NCBI RefSeq assembly: GCF_963422355.1 | Contig: NC_085087.1 | Location: forward strand, 4,606,509 to 4,670,508 | From: Corticium candelabrum | Taxonomy: Eukaryota; Porifera; Homoscleromorpha; Homosclerophorida; Plakinidae | Reading direction: 5' to 3' | Length of the DNA: 64,000 nucleotides | Position numbers and translations under genes: made by a program | In this document: positions 51,784 through 62,618 of the stretch, piece after piece | Layout of the letters: each line of letters opens with the position of its first letter | How positions within the stretch are numbered: the first letter of the stretch is position 1 | Notes under the pieces: model-generated | What the model was told of the DNA's origin: nothing | Database searches by the model: none | The model's input: the letters and a program-made list of their open reading frames with translations, nothing else

Positions 51784-54700
51784 TCACCACGATTCCATCG
51801 ATTGTCGATTTTTCCAACGAGGTCTACCCATATCCATCGAGAAAAACAGAGACCTCACCCCATCTTCGCGATACCTTTCAATACCCAACACCTGCCGATC
51901 ATAAAAGGCATCCCCACACGCAACCTCCTTCGCACCGTACCACGCACTAAATTCGCGTCCCGGTTTCGAAAAGACGTTGATGTCGTCGACGGATCTGAAG
52001 GGGCCGACAAGACTCTTCGTCATCGTTTCGTGGAACTCGGACGCCGCCGTGATGCCGCCGCATAAGAACACGCGGTTGTAGAGAATGAGGGGACTGACCG
52101 TCCGAGTCTCCGCGATCGTCGTGCTAATGACGTGTTGAATTCCGTATCTTTCGTCGAACAATTTCGATTTGTATGAGTGTCTGTCAAGATTACCGAAAAG
52201 CTAGGGTTTAAATATTCAATTAACAATTGATGTTATAGGTTATGGTACCAGAAATACTTTCGTTTCTCAGTATTACTGGCATCAATTTTGAGCATCGCTT
52301 AGAAATTTTTTGCGAACGATCATTAGCGTATACTTGTTTTAAACGCGTTCCCTGTCAACGAAACTCAATGCGAGAAAGGCTAGCTGATTCTTTCCGGGAA
52401 GCATGCAGCAGTAAAGGCAAGATCCAAGGTAACTTTTTACAGAGGGCGTTTCAGTCGGGACTGTCGTGTATAGAAGTATGAAATTATAGTGTGTACTGGT
52501 AGTTGATAGCATGTGTTGTGTATTTTGTGGTTGAGTATTTCGTGTTTGTGGATTCCATTCCCTTGAAGAAAGTACACATGAGTAATCCGGTGTGATGGAT
52601 ATATCTATACATCTATCTAGATACATACGTATATAAAGACAAGATCCTATTTGTTTGTTCGCCTACTACTTCTTCACACTTTACTCATTGTCACTTCAAT
52701 TCTCCAGACATGCTGACCAAATAAAAATAAACGTAACAATGTCAGTTTTTGATTGGTGGGTCATCTTTGGTGGTCGACCCTCGAGCGATAAAGCTCTCCC
52801 GACATTGATCGGATTGCTAATCACGATATTCAAACTATAAAGAGCATTAGCGCGCAAGGAAATAAACGGTGTTTCGCTTTCGCATAGTCAAAACAGCAGA
52901 GATAGAGCGTCTAATAGAACGTTATAGGTGATGGCGCAGTAGGTGACGTCACAATTAAATGCAGGGTCTTAATACGTGACGCCACAATGGATTTCTTAAT
53001 GGTTCTATTAGAGGTCAGGAGACGACGTACGTTTAATATAAGTGCATTTCGGTTCAATCTCATTTTTCTTGCAAGTTTTCTAGAATTAAAATTAAATTGA
53101 CGTCAACTTGAGCCAGTTGTTACTATCTAAAGCTAACGAGAGGCATACGAAATCTAATTGCAAATGAAATACTCGCTGTGCTGACTACTTCGTACATCTA
53201 ACTGTAACTAAGACTCTAGACAAGATACTTCCATGGTATAATTTCTCACAGCCGAATGCATGCACCCGGGCAAAGGCGGGCAATGTAGCTAGTAGCATAT
53301 AAATGTGCAGTTACCGTTGCGGAATACACGTAGCTAACTAAATAACTGCTTACCCAGGCTAAATTCTTACAGCAACTCTTCTAACGGAATATCTGAAGAC
53401 CGAGACGCTGTGCTGCTTCTGGCGGTACAAGCAGCCTCAATGCTAATTACAGACCGTGTCAGCCGCTGTCTGCGTTTCAGGACTAGACTAGTCAGGGACG
53501 AGGCCTACGTCCAGAGTTGTAGGTGGTCGTCAATTTTGGAGCCAAATTTGGGTGTAGCTGCGCTGTACCTGGAGCCCAGGACCGTTTCTGTATATACGAC
53601 TCTGGTCTTCCGCAGACCACAGAGCATTGATAGCATAATTCGCGTACAGTACTGGCGGGACACAGAGTCCAGGCTCTGAAAATCGCATTGACTCCGGAAA
53701 ATGAACACATCAAATTTTTATTTCTTAACTTGGAGCCTTCTGGAGCCAAATGATCGTGTCTGGAGCCAAGTTTGGCTCCGTTGCCCCGGTAACAACACCC
53801 TGGGCTTCGCTCTGCTTGGCCAGTAAGTTGGAATCAATTGTTCATCGATTTGACACACTGACAAGACTCATTGACGTTACCGCACCTACTGTGCATGCCC
53901 AAATCTAGTAGTATCTCGCCACTGCTCTGACGCTGCAAAACGGTAGCCCCAAAACTAATACAAAAATAAAGCAAAATTTTACGCGACTCGCTAATATCGA
54001 AATTGTTACGACCAAGAAACGAAAACATTTCTACTACAGTAACATACTAAGTAATAGTAACTATGTTACTTACCACGCGGTAAATCATTGTTGCGTCTGC
54101 CATTTTATAGTCTTTTCCACCAACACGTCGCTCTTCCCTCTCAAAATTGGAGGCCACAAAGAACATATTCATTTTCATGTGCTCGAGTGTGTGGAACGCC
54201 ACTTTCGTCAGAGGACGGAACTGATTGTGTGATCCTTGCATAAAGTCTTGCATAATTTGGTGCGTCGTGTTGAAGCCACCGTAAGCCATGACCCTGTCTG
54301 CACAACGTCGATAGTTGTCGAAGGTCACAATGGACGATATCTCGTGACCGCAGTCGACGACCACGCCAGTATTGTATCCGTACCAGGAGAGCGAGAAAGC
54401 TGCCTCGTGAGCCATGTACAGTGCGGGTACGTGCCATTTTTCGAATAGGATCTCGGCCATTTCTTCGCGACGAGATTTCGAACTCGTTTCGTTTTCGACG
54501 ATTACGATGGGAAAGCGATACGCGTCGACGTCTAGGTTGAGCCGAATTGACTGCATCAAGAACTAGACAATGTAACACTCTTGTCAATAGTGACATCTAA
54601 AGCGATCTAATTAACGCATATAGAGTTTGATGCAATAAGTATATTGTCAACTTCCTATAAGAAACTCCAAGACAATTACCTATCTTGTGTTGTAATATTA

Positions 54701-55634
54701 ACATTCTTCACAGAATCAGCAAACAAGGTGCATGATAATTGTAAACAAACAGTCAGGCTCGAGAACTTTGTTTTCAAACTGCTAACTATTATATAATAAT
54801 GAATTACTTTAGTCATTCCTCCCGGCCACAAATTTTAACCTTACCTGTGGAATTGAAGAAGCGCCCTCGAGTAGATTTGATGATGTCTAAAATCTTTAAT
54901 TTTAAATAGATAAATTTCAGTTTTTGTACAAACGGTAAATACAACATCACATGTTATCTACGGATTGCCACAAGAAAACTTAACTATAGATCATCAACCT
55001 CAGCATTTTCTCTGCAGTGCACCGTGCAACGGATGCATGTATACTATAATCTCTAGATAATAAAACAGTCCGTTAGTTACTCTTCTCGTCTTGCCATGGT
55101 TTGCTTACAACTCCGCAAACGAGCTTTACATCAATCATCAATGACTATAATTCGCCGGAAACCGATCAGAAACACAGTCACAAAACGGTGACAAGCACAA
55201 GCGCAAACTGTTCACTTGTTGTTGCATTCTTTGTAAAAAGGCGTGTTAGTTTGAGCTTATACCGGTAATATTAATTAAATAGATCACAAATGTTTGCGGT
55301 GTTGTAATCAGAACCATAAAATTATTGCGGTAGTTGTTAGAGAATTAAATTTTAATATAATACACAAATCGACGAACGTACGGTCGACAAAGTCAAATTA
55401 TATACCCCAACTCACCTCAACTTCTTCATCAGCATTTCTCTGGTAAATTTTCATTCCAAGAGAGGTAAGTGGTGTCGCCTTTAGAACATCATAATGAGAC
55501 GGACCAAGGTAGTTAGGACTCCACCAATTCAGTGAGGTCTTTCGCTTAACTTTGATAGGACTCTTGTCCGAAGAACTGAATCCCATCTTCACGTATCCAG
55601 TTCCACTGTCGACGATTATTGAACACTTTTCCAT
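51784..55634 (-). CDS. Divergent actin-like protein 2 (multi-exon, one exon missing)
   Basis: Minus-strand exons: 55634-55416 (73 residues, phase 0; phosphate-1 loop IIVDSGTGYVKMGF at residues 6-19), 54886-54845 (42 bp, tentative), 54562-54074 (163 residues; FPIVIVENE strand, EILFEKWHVPALYMA, phosphate-2 loop VVVDCGHEISSIVTF), and 52180-51784 (C-terminal part; LFDERYGIQHVI, VFLCGGITAASEF, SAWYGAKEVA). These follow the order of actin subdomains. The last exon needs two bases from the previous one, whereas the third ends in phase 0, so a further exon between 52181 and 54073 is missing from this model. The 55634 ATG places the phosphate-1 loop at the normal distance from the N-terminus. Not conventional actin, and no ARP class could be assigned. 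Confidence 0.78.
53512..53802. repeat. Dispersed repeat, family R, copy 2
   Basis: Matches 49253-49616, somewhat shorter. It lies in the large intron of actin-like gene 2. Confidence 0.75.
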
Positions 55635-56574
55635 GACGTACGCAACGTGACAAATGCCGGTCTTCCAAATGACTGACACTTATCTGGTGATCTATGAGCA
55701 TGCGCAATAATAGATCGACTGCATTCTGTTGGTGATATTATAGTAGCTCGTTTATAGACTAGAGAAATACAAAATATGTAAAGATATATTTTGATTAATA
55801 TCTATTAATTTAAACTGCATGTCTACGAGATGTTCAATTCCGAAGACGTTCTTTCTAACTATTAATTTATTTATTTAGAATTGTGTAGCTAAAATCCGTT
55901 TTAATATGCAAAAATTGTTAGTTAATAATGATTAATTAATTAATATCTTTTTTGGCAATATAGTCTAAAATTCCAGGCTACGTCCATTCTACGTTTGAAA
56001 CTACTTCACTAGTATCTACACAATGTGACATGCAAATAGTTAAGAAAGATCTGTTGCGGCAGTACTCCATTACTAGGGCATATGCACAAGTTCCGTCGCC
56101 CCATCCTTTTCTATTGTAGCTAGGGACTGTGTGTATTTGACAACCAAGAAACGCCTTCAGAGTTGAATGCCACCTACAGTCAACTATTCACACGTCCGAT
56201 ACTACAATCAGTCCTTTACTACCCTGTTCTGCATCTAACACTGCTGATAGTCAATGTTTGCTGATATCAATTTCTATGTCACTAGATACCATACCACTGT
56301 CGCTACAACGGAACTGAGTGTATACCTAGACTGTACATTTCAATTGTCTTGATCACGATCGCAAACGACGACTACAAATACCAGGCCTTTAGACGTAATC
56401 TAAACTACTAGGAAGTTTGCATGTTTACTTCCATGACAGCTAGGGTTTCAACTACTACGTATTGTCCAGCTAGGACTCGACGTTTCAGTAGACGATCTGA
56501 AAACTCCATTGTACGTGTTACTCACTAACGCGAGGCGCTTACGGATACCGCACAACTAGATATTTACTATAGTA
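55635..56574. other. Intergenic between actin-like gene 2 and the inverted duplication
   Basis: No gene recognised. It should hold the promoter of actin-like gene 2. Confidence 0.4.
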
Positions 56575-57260
56575 CTGCCTCAGGAAAACTCAGCAAGTAT
56601 TTTGCTCCGCATTCGTTGCTTCATCATCCTTCTAGTAGCCAAGACGTACAAGCTCGAACTAGTGCTTTCTTACTATGGTGAGTGGCATGTCACCCGAAGT
56701 AAACTACCTTGTAACACCAATAGGTAACAAGTCAGCGTGACAGCGGCAGCCAGTGGCGTAGCCAGAGAGGATGCTCAGGGTGCTCGAGCACCTATCTGTC
56801 TCCTGTCTTCAGGTATACAACAAGCTTTCAGAGAGATTTTTCAGTGGCTAAAGTGAATCAAGACGGACTTGAGATCAACTATGAGAAACCAAACGCTTGT
56901 GGGACTATCTCTTCTTCTTATCCAGGCATAGAGGCATGTCAGTTGATGTTGTAACAGTGCCTAAAGAATTTGAAAAAGCGCCGTCCTTGATGATTAGATG
57001 AGATTGATAAGTTCGATCTTGATGAACGCCTGGTTCATTACCTCAGCATTGTAGCAGCGTGCCGTGTGCGATGCCACTGATGTTACAGTATCTGAGTGCA
57101 TGCAGACAATTGGATAAACTTCAATTAGCCTGCGAGTACACCGACAAGTGCGACTGACACTGTCCGAATGGCACGCGCCAGCGATCTACACTTGCATTTG
57201 CCACTTCGAACTAGACGGCAAGCGTGAGCTGACACTTGCACGCCAGCCTCTGATTTCAAT

Positions 57261-58283
57261 ATGAGAAAGCCTCCGATGCTAGTCAGACCTCTTACACTCG
57301 AAGTCGAGTCGAGCAAGACGAATCAAGTAGAGCTCTATCGTTATCGGAAAGTGCCGTTAATTCTCGTAGCTGCTGGATTTGCTTTCCTCTACCTTCCGTT
57401 GTTTCTTCAATCATCAAGTATTCCTATGTTCGATTGGAGCAAGAGAGGTGCTAGTCACACTCACAGATCGAAAACGGTTTCGACGCAACGAGGGTGTACA
57501 TCTTTGTGGAAACGCGTTGGTTGTAATTCGAGTCGTCCGATATTTCGGTGCAGGCCGTTTCAAAGTAGTAGTACACGGAAGGAACGTCATTATGACGCCG
57601 TCGTGAAGACGTTCGATTCTCTAGTGTATCTCAATGGTTGTCGACATGAGACTTGTTCACTCGTTGGCTCTTCGGGAAATTTGAAAAATCGTGCTCGTGG
57701 AAAATTGATTGACAAAAGTAGTATCGTTATTCGACTCAATAATCAACCAATCACGGGATACGAGAAATATGTTGGGACACGTCCAGCTGATATTATGATA
57801 TTCAATTATCATATAGATTGTTTCACTAACACCAGCCATCCTACTCTGTATGTCCGTTCTACAGCCAATCCTTTGAGAGAGAATGCAGTCATTATTAAAA
57901 AATGTCAAGCACATCGGATTGTGCCTTTGTATTCCCTCTCCAAATATGTTCAACGTCAAGCACAGATTCTGTTGAAGGCTTACGCTGTGAGGTATAACGT
58001 ACAGAGAAAAGTCTATAGTTCTAAAGGCAACTACATCCATGCAACCAGCGGTTTCAAAGCTCTCATTTTCAGCATGATGATATGCAGACAAGTTCATCTG
58101 TTTGGATTCGGAAAGAAAGGAGCGAAGACGTGGCACTACTATCCTCCTTATAGAAACTACACACCTCCTCACCACGAGATGTTTCTAGAAATGAAAATAA
58201 TACAAGACATTGCAAAGACAACCCAGAACAGTAGTATGGCTGATTTTATAGATGAAGCATTTAGCAAACTAACTGTTCATTAG
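57261..58283 (+). CDS. GT29-family sialyltransferase-like protein, copy 3
   Basis: Intronless, 340 residues. Type II topology: basic N-terminus, anchor at about residues 31-50 (VPLILVAAGFAFLYLPLFLQ), stem, catalytic domain. Motif L starts at Cys132 (CSLVGSSGNL, VIRLNNQP, YVGTRPAD). Motif S, HYYP and the H-x4-E motif (HEMFLE) are present. The N-terminal 80 residues differ completely from the copies at 1682 and 4627, while the catalytic domain is closely similar. It lies in the left arm of the inverted duplication, tail to tail with copy 4. Expected role: CMP-sialic-acid-dependent Golgi glycosyltransferase. Acceptor unknown. Confidence 0.85.
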   Translation: MRKPPMLVRPLTLEVESSKTNQVELYRYRKVPLILVAAGFAFLYLPLFLQSSSIPMFDWSKRGASHTHRSKTVSTQRGCTSLWKRVGCNSSRPIFRCRPFQSSSTRKERHYDAVVKTFDSLVYLNGCRHETCSLVGSSGNLKNRARGKLIDKSSIVIRLNNQPITGYEKYVGTRPADIMIFNYHIDCFTNTSHPTLYVRSTANPLRENAVIIKKCQAHRIVPLYSLSKYVQRQAQILLKAYAVRYNVQRKVYSSKGNYIHATSGFKALIFSMMICRQVHLFGFGKKGAKTWHYYPPYRNYTPPHHEMFLEMKIIQDIAKTTQNSSMADFIDEAFSKLTVH

Positions 58284-58350
58284 TAACTTAATTAAACGTA
58301 TATATCTATACATAAGTTCTATATAAGATCTTTACATAAAACACAACGCT

Positions 58351-59310
58351 AACGACTGATTCACACTGAGCACGTAACGTAACGTAACGTAACGTAACAA
58401 GCCATTTAAAAAGCATTCACATTGAGCTCCTCGCATACGTTCAGTGTCCCGTACATGACGTCACGCATGAAAGCTTCAGCCACAAAAATTAAACACAATG
58501 TTGTCTACGTGTGACATCCAGTTTGATAAAAGTCTTTTCTAGGGCTACGGCAATAGCTAACTTTCCAAGCATATTGTCTTTAATTAAGCAAAGTGCTCTT
58601 GAAATCCGCGCTATAATTAATTTGACGTCTTACAAACACGGATACTCGCGTGCAAAGTCATTAGGACGCTCGTCGGTATCCATCTTACGGCAGTGAAATG
58701 CGCATGCTCAGGAAAGACACCCACGCACTGCTCCGGTCATGATTGGTTAATTTCTTACGTCAACTGGGAAAATTTGAATCCATCTCAACATTTTACGTTA
58801 CGTTACGAAAATGAATACGGCGCGTTAAGGCTGATTCATGCCGAGCACGTAACGTAACCTAACGTAACGTAAGGCGACTTTACGTTATGCAAGATCATTC
58901 ACACTGGCAAATTTGTTGTTGTGGTCGGTCATGCTCATTTCATTTTACTAGAATGTGGCAGAGCCCGTAAACTCTATCTAATCCACATTTGTGTTTCGTG
59001 TGCTTTTTCCTTTGTCTCCGAGAAGTAAGAAGAAGCAGTAAAAAACGACGTTTGAACTTTCCTCTGCTTAAATGTGACGAAAGTTTCCATGTGTAACGTC
59101 ATGTATGGGACGCTGAACGTATGTGAGAAGATCAATGTGTGAATGTTTCTTGATGGCATGTTACGTCACGTTAGTAGATCGTTCTGTCTGTTTATAAAAT
59201 ACGTTACGTTACGTTACGTGCTCAGTGTGAATCAACCTTTACGACAACAAAACTTGCCGGTGTCCTACATTACGTCACGTTACGTTACGTGCTCAATGTG
59301 AATCAGCCTT
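58351..59310. mobile_element. Outer MITE-like palindrome at the centre of the inverted duplication
   Basis: CTGATTCACACTGAGCACGT followed by AACGT repeats at the left pairs with ACGTGCTCAATGTGAATCAG at the right. Internal segments also pair (CATACGTTCAGTGTCCCGTA near 58434 with its near-complement near 59105). A second, complete copy is nested inside (58828-59238). Confidence 0.7.
58828..59238. mobile_element. MITE with TTA target duplication and AACGT-repeat termini
   Basis: Starts AGGCTGATTCATGCCGAGCA and ends with the near-complement, ...GAATCAACCT. TTA lies on each side (58825-58827 and 59239-59241), a 3-bp duplication typical of PIF/Harbinger elements. 411 bp, non-coding. Confidence 0.75.
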
Positions 59311-59357
59311 GAAAATAAGCGTTGTGTTTTATGTAAAGACCTTAGTAGTTATCTATG

Positions 59358-59563
<206 letters not shown>

Positions 59564-59580
59564 TATATACGTTTAAATTA

Positions 59581-60606
59581 CTAATAAACAGTTAGTTCAC
59601 TAACTGCCCCATCTAGAAAACCAAGCATACTACTGTTATAATTTAGCGTTGCTATGTCCTGTATTATTTTCATTTCTAGTGACATCTCGTGATGAGAAGG
59701 AGTGTAGTCTTTGCCGTAAGGAGGATAATAGTGCCACGTCTTCGTTCCTTGCATTCCAAATCCAAACAGATGAACTTGTCTGCATATCATCATACTAAAA
59801 ACGAGAGCTTTGAAACCGCTGGTTGCATGAAAGTATTTGCTTTTAGAACCAGAGACGCTTCTCTGTACGTTATACCTCTCAGCATAAGCCTTCAGCAGAC
59901 TCTGTGCTTGACGTTGAACATACCTGGAGAGGGAATACAAAGGCGCAATCCGATTTGCTTGACATTTTTTAATAATGACTGCATTCTCTCTCAAAGAACT
60001 GTCTGTAGAACGGATATACAGAGTAGGATGACTGGTGTTATTGAAGCACCAAATATGATCATTGAATACCATAATATCAGCTGGACGTGTCCCAACATAT
60101 TTCTCGTATCCCGTGATTGGTTGATTATTGAGTCGAATAACGACACTACTTTTGTCAATCAATTTTCCACGAGCACGATTTTTCAAATTTCCCGAGGAGC
60201 CAACGAGTGAACAAGTCTCATGTCGACAACCATTTAGATACACTAGAGAATCGAACGTCTTCACGACGGCGTCATAATGACGTTCCTTCCGTGTACTACT
60301 ACTTTGAAACGGCCTGCACCGAAGTATCGGACGACTCGAATTACAACCAACGCGTTTCCACAGAGATGCACACCCTCGTTGCGTCGAAACCGTTTCCGAT
60401 CTGTGAGTCTGACTAGCACCTCTCTTGCTCGAATAGAACTTAGAAACACTTGATGATTGAAGAAACAACGGAAGATAGAGGACAGCAAATCCAGCAGCGA
60501 CGAGAATTAACGGCACTTTCCGACAACGATAGCGTCCTTCTTGATTCGACTTGCTCGACTGGACTGCGAGTATAAGAGATCTGACTCTCATCGGAGGCTT
60601 TCTCAT
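59581..60606 (-). CDS. GT29-family sialyltransferase-like protein, copy 4
   Basis: Intronless, 341 residues, in the right arm of the inverted duplication and convergent with copy 3. Same N-terminus (MRKPPM...), same anchor, and all GT29 motifs: Cys132 opening motif L, motif S with its cysteine, HYYP, HEMSLE. Differences from copy 3 are spread through the protein, including FNDHIWCFNN against FNYHIDCFTN after motif L and one extra residue near the C-terminus. The frame is intact, so it is probably functional. Role as for the other copies. Confidence 0.85.
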   Translation of the reverse strand: MRKPPMRVRSLILAVQSSKSNQEGRYRCRKVPLILVAAGFAVLYLPLFLQSSSVSKFYSSKRGASQTHRSETVSTQRGCASLWKRVGCNSSRPILRCRPFQSSSTRKERHYDAVVKTFDSLVYLNGCRHETCSLVGSSGNLKNRARGKLIDKSSVVIRLNNQPITGYEKYVGTRPADIMVFNDHIWCFNNTSHPTLYIRSTDSSLRENAVIIKKCQANRIAPLYSLSRYVQRQAQSLLKAYAERYNVQRSVSGSKSKYFHATSGFKALVFSMMICRQVHLFGFGMQGTKTWHYYPPYGKDYTPSHHEMSLEMKIIQDIATLNYNSSMLGFLDGAVSELTVY

Positions 60607-61430
60607 ATCGGAATCAGAGGCTGGCGTGCAAGTGTTAGCTCACGTTTGCCGTCTAGTTTGAAGTGACGAATGCAAGTGTCCGTCGCTGGCGCGTGCCATT
60701 TGGACAGTGTCAGTCGCACTTGTCGGTACTCGCAGACTAATTGAAGTTTATCCAATTGCCTGCATGCACGTGTTGAGCTCACTGAAATGATCAGATGCTG
60801 TAACATCTGTGGCATCGCACACTACACACTGCTACGTACTTAGCTACAATACTGAAGTAATGAACCAGGGGGTAGTCAAGATCGAACTTACCAATCTCCC
60901 CAAATCATCAAGAATGGCGCCTTTCCAAAGTCTTCAAGCACTGCTACAGTATCAACTGACATGTCCCTATGCATACGAAGAAGATAGTCCTACGAGCAGT
61001 TGGTTTCTCATAGTTGATCTCAAGTCCGTTTTGATTTGCTTTAGCCCACTGAAAGATCTGAAGACAAAAGGCAGGTAGGTGTTCGAGCAGTCTGAAGACT
61101 CCCTGGCTCCGTCACTGGCTACATGCCGCTGTCACTGACCTGTTACTCACTGGTTTACAGGGCAGCATATTTCGGGTGACATGTCACTCACCAGGGTACG
61201 AAAGCACTGGAGCCCGAACGTCTCCAGGGGCGGCGGAGCGACTAGCAAGTGGGGGGGGGGGGAGGAGCATGAAAGGACATCGGAGACATGAACTAGGGTA
61301 AGCTTTCTATAGGCACTTCTCGTCGGGAAGCGCTTTCTGATGTTGGACTTTATTAACTTAAACACTCCTCTTAGGCAACAGAAAGGCGGAGCAAAATACT
61401 TTTCAAAGTCATCCTGAGGCAGCAATGAAG

Positions 61431-62618
61431 AGAAAGCCCAGAAAGTTAGAAATGACGTCGATCTAGAGCAATGAATTGATCAAACGTTTTAGTAAATGAA
61501 TGAACGATTGAATGATCTATTTCAATTGCACTTAAACAGGCGGAGTTGCCCTACAAAAAACACTGCTTTATACTTGAGCTGCAGAATCTATGGAACACAT
61601 GGAGAGAGTACCATTTACCGTGCAAACTGTACACGGTAAAGCACGGTAAATGTACAATATCATAATAAGATGTACAATATCATAATAATATATTGTACAT
61701 ATTGTACCTATTTTAAGATAAGCTGTACAATATCATAATAATTTTATTATAATGTTGTACATATTGTACAATACCATAAATGTGTGTATTATGATATTAT
61801 TCATATTTACCGTGCTACCGGGTAGGTACCGTAATACAAATATCAGCGGTGATAAGCTACCTTAACGAAAGGTGTCACAACACGATGACACCGCAACGCA
61901 CTAGTAGACGTACAATATCGTAATAATTTCATTAAATTTTTATAGTATTTAATTAGTTTGTGTCTTACACGCAAATAGAACGACAAGCTGGAAAAGTGAC
62001 ACGCGTTGCACATGCGCATAACAACATTGCAAGGGGCAGTTGCAAATTATAACAATACTGTTTGATAGTATAGTCAAAGCTAGACGGCAAATGAGTGAAA
62101 GTGTTGCACAAAATCAAGCACATTTAGTTAATATTTCTGGGTCTTACCCATTTGTACTTCATGCATTAAAGGCTCCTCTGGACTGCATGCATTTGCCCAT
62201 GTGCAATGTCTTCCACTTACATGTAAAATTATTTCGCGGTCTTCATCCGGGACTTCAAATCACGTGATACTACTTTCAAACTTTTAATTCTTTCTGTCTA
62301 TTCCAAGCGGAAGGGTAGTGAGGATAAAAAGCTTTTCCAAGCTTTTCGAAAAGAGAAATTACCCTATACAACTCTCTAAACACCTTTCTTTCTAATCCTT
62401 CCTGAAAACGTTCCAATGCAATCATGTATACGTTCTACTCATAATAGATTTTAAAATATTCAAGAAATTTAGTTCCGTTTTAAATTTAATTTTAGCATTA
62501 AATTATTCAGACTTCAAATTTTGTGCCAATAATTCTATTACAACACAATATAACTCAATATCACACTAAGTCCACTAAACAATCTGAATACGTAACACAC
62601 CATCCATTGATCAAACAA
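61431..62618. other. AT-rich intergenic stretch with a hairpin element
   Basis: No gene recognised apart from the hairpin at 61642-61814. The right end is the 3' flank of actin-like gene 3. Confidence 0.4.
61642..61814. mobile_element. Small hairpin/MITE with CACGGTAAAT termini
   Basis: CACGGTAAAT at the left pairs with ATTTACCGTG at the right. In between, GTACAATATCATAATA and its complement alternate several times. 173 bp. Class unknown. Confidence 0.7.
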
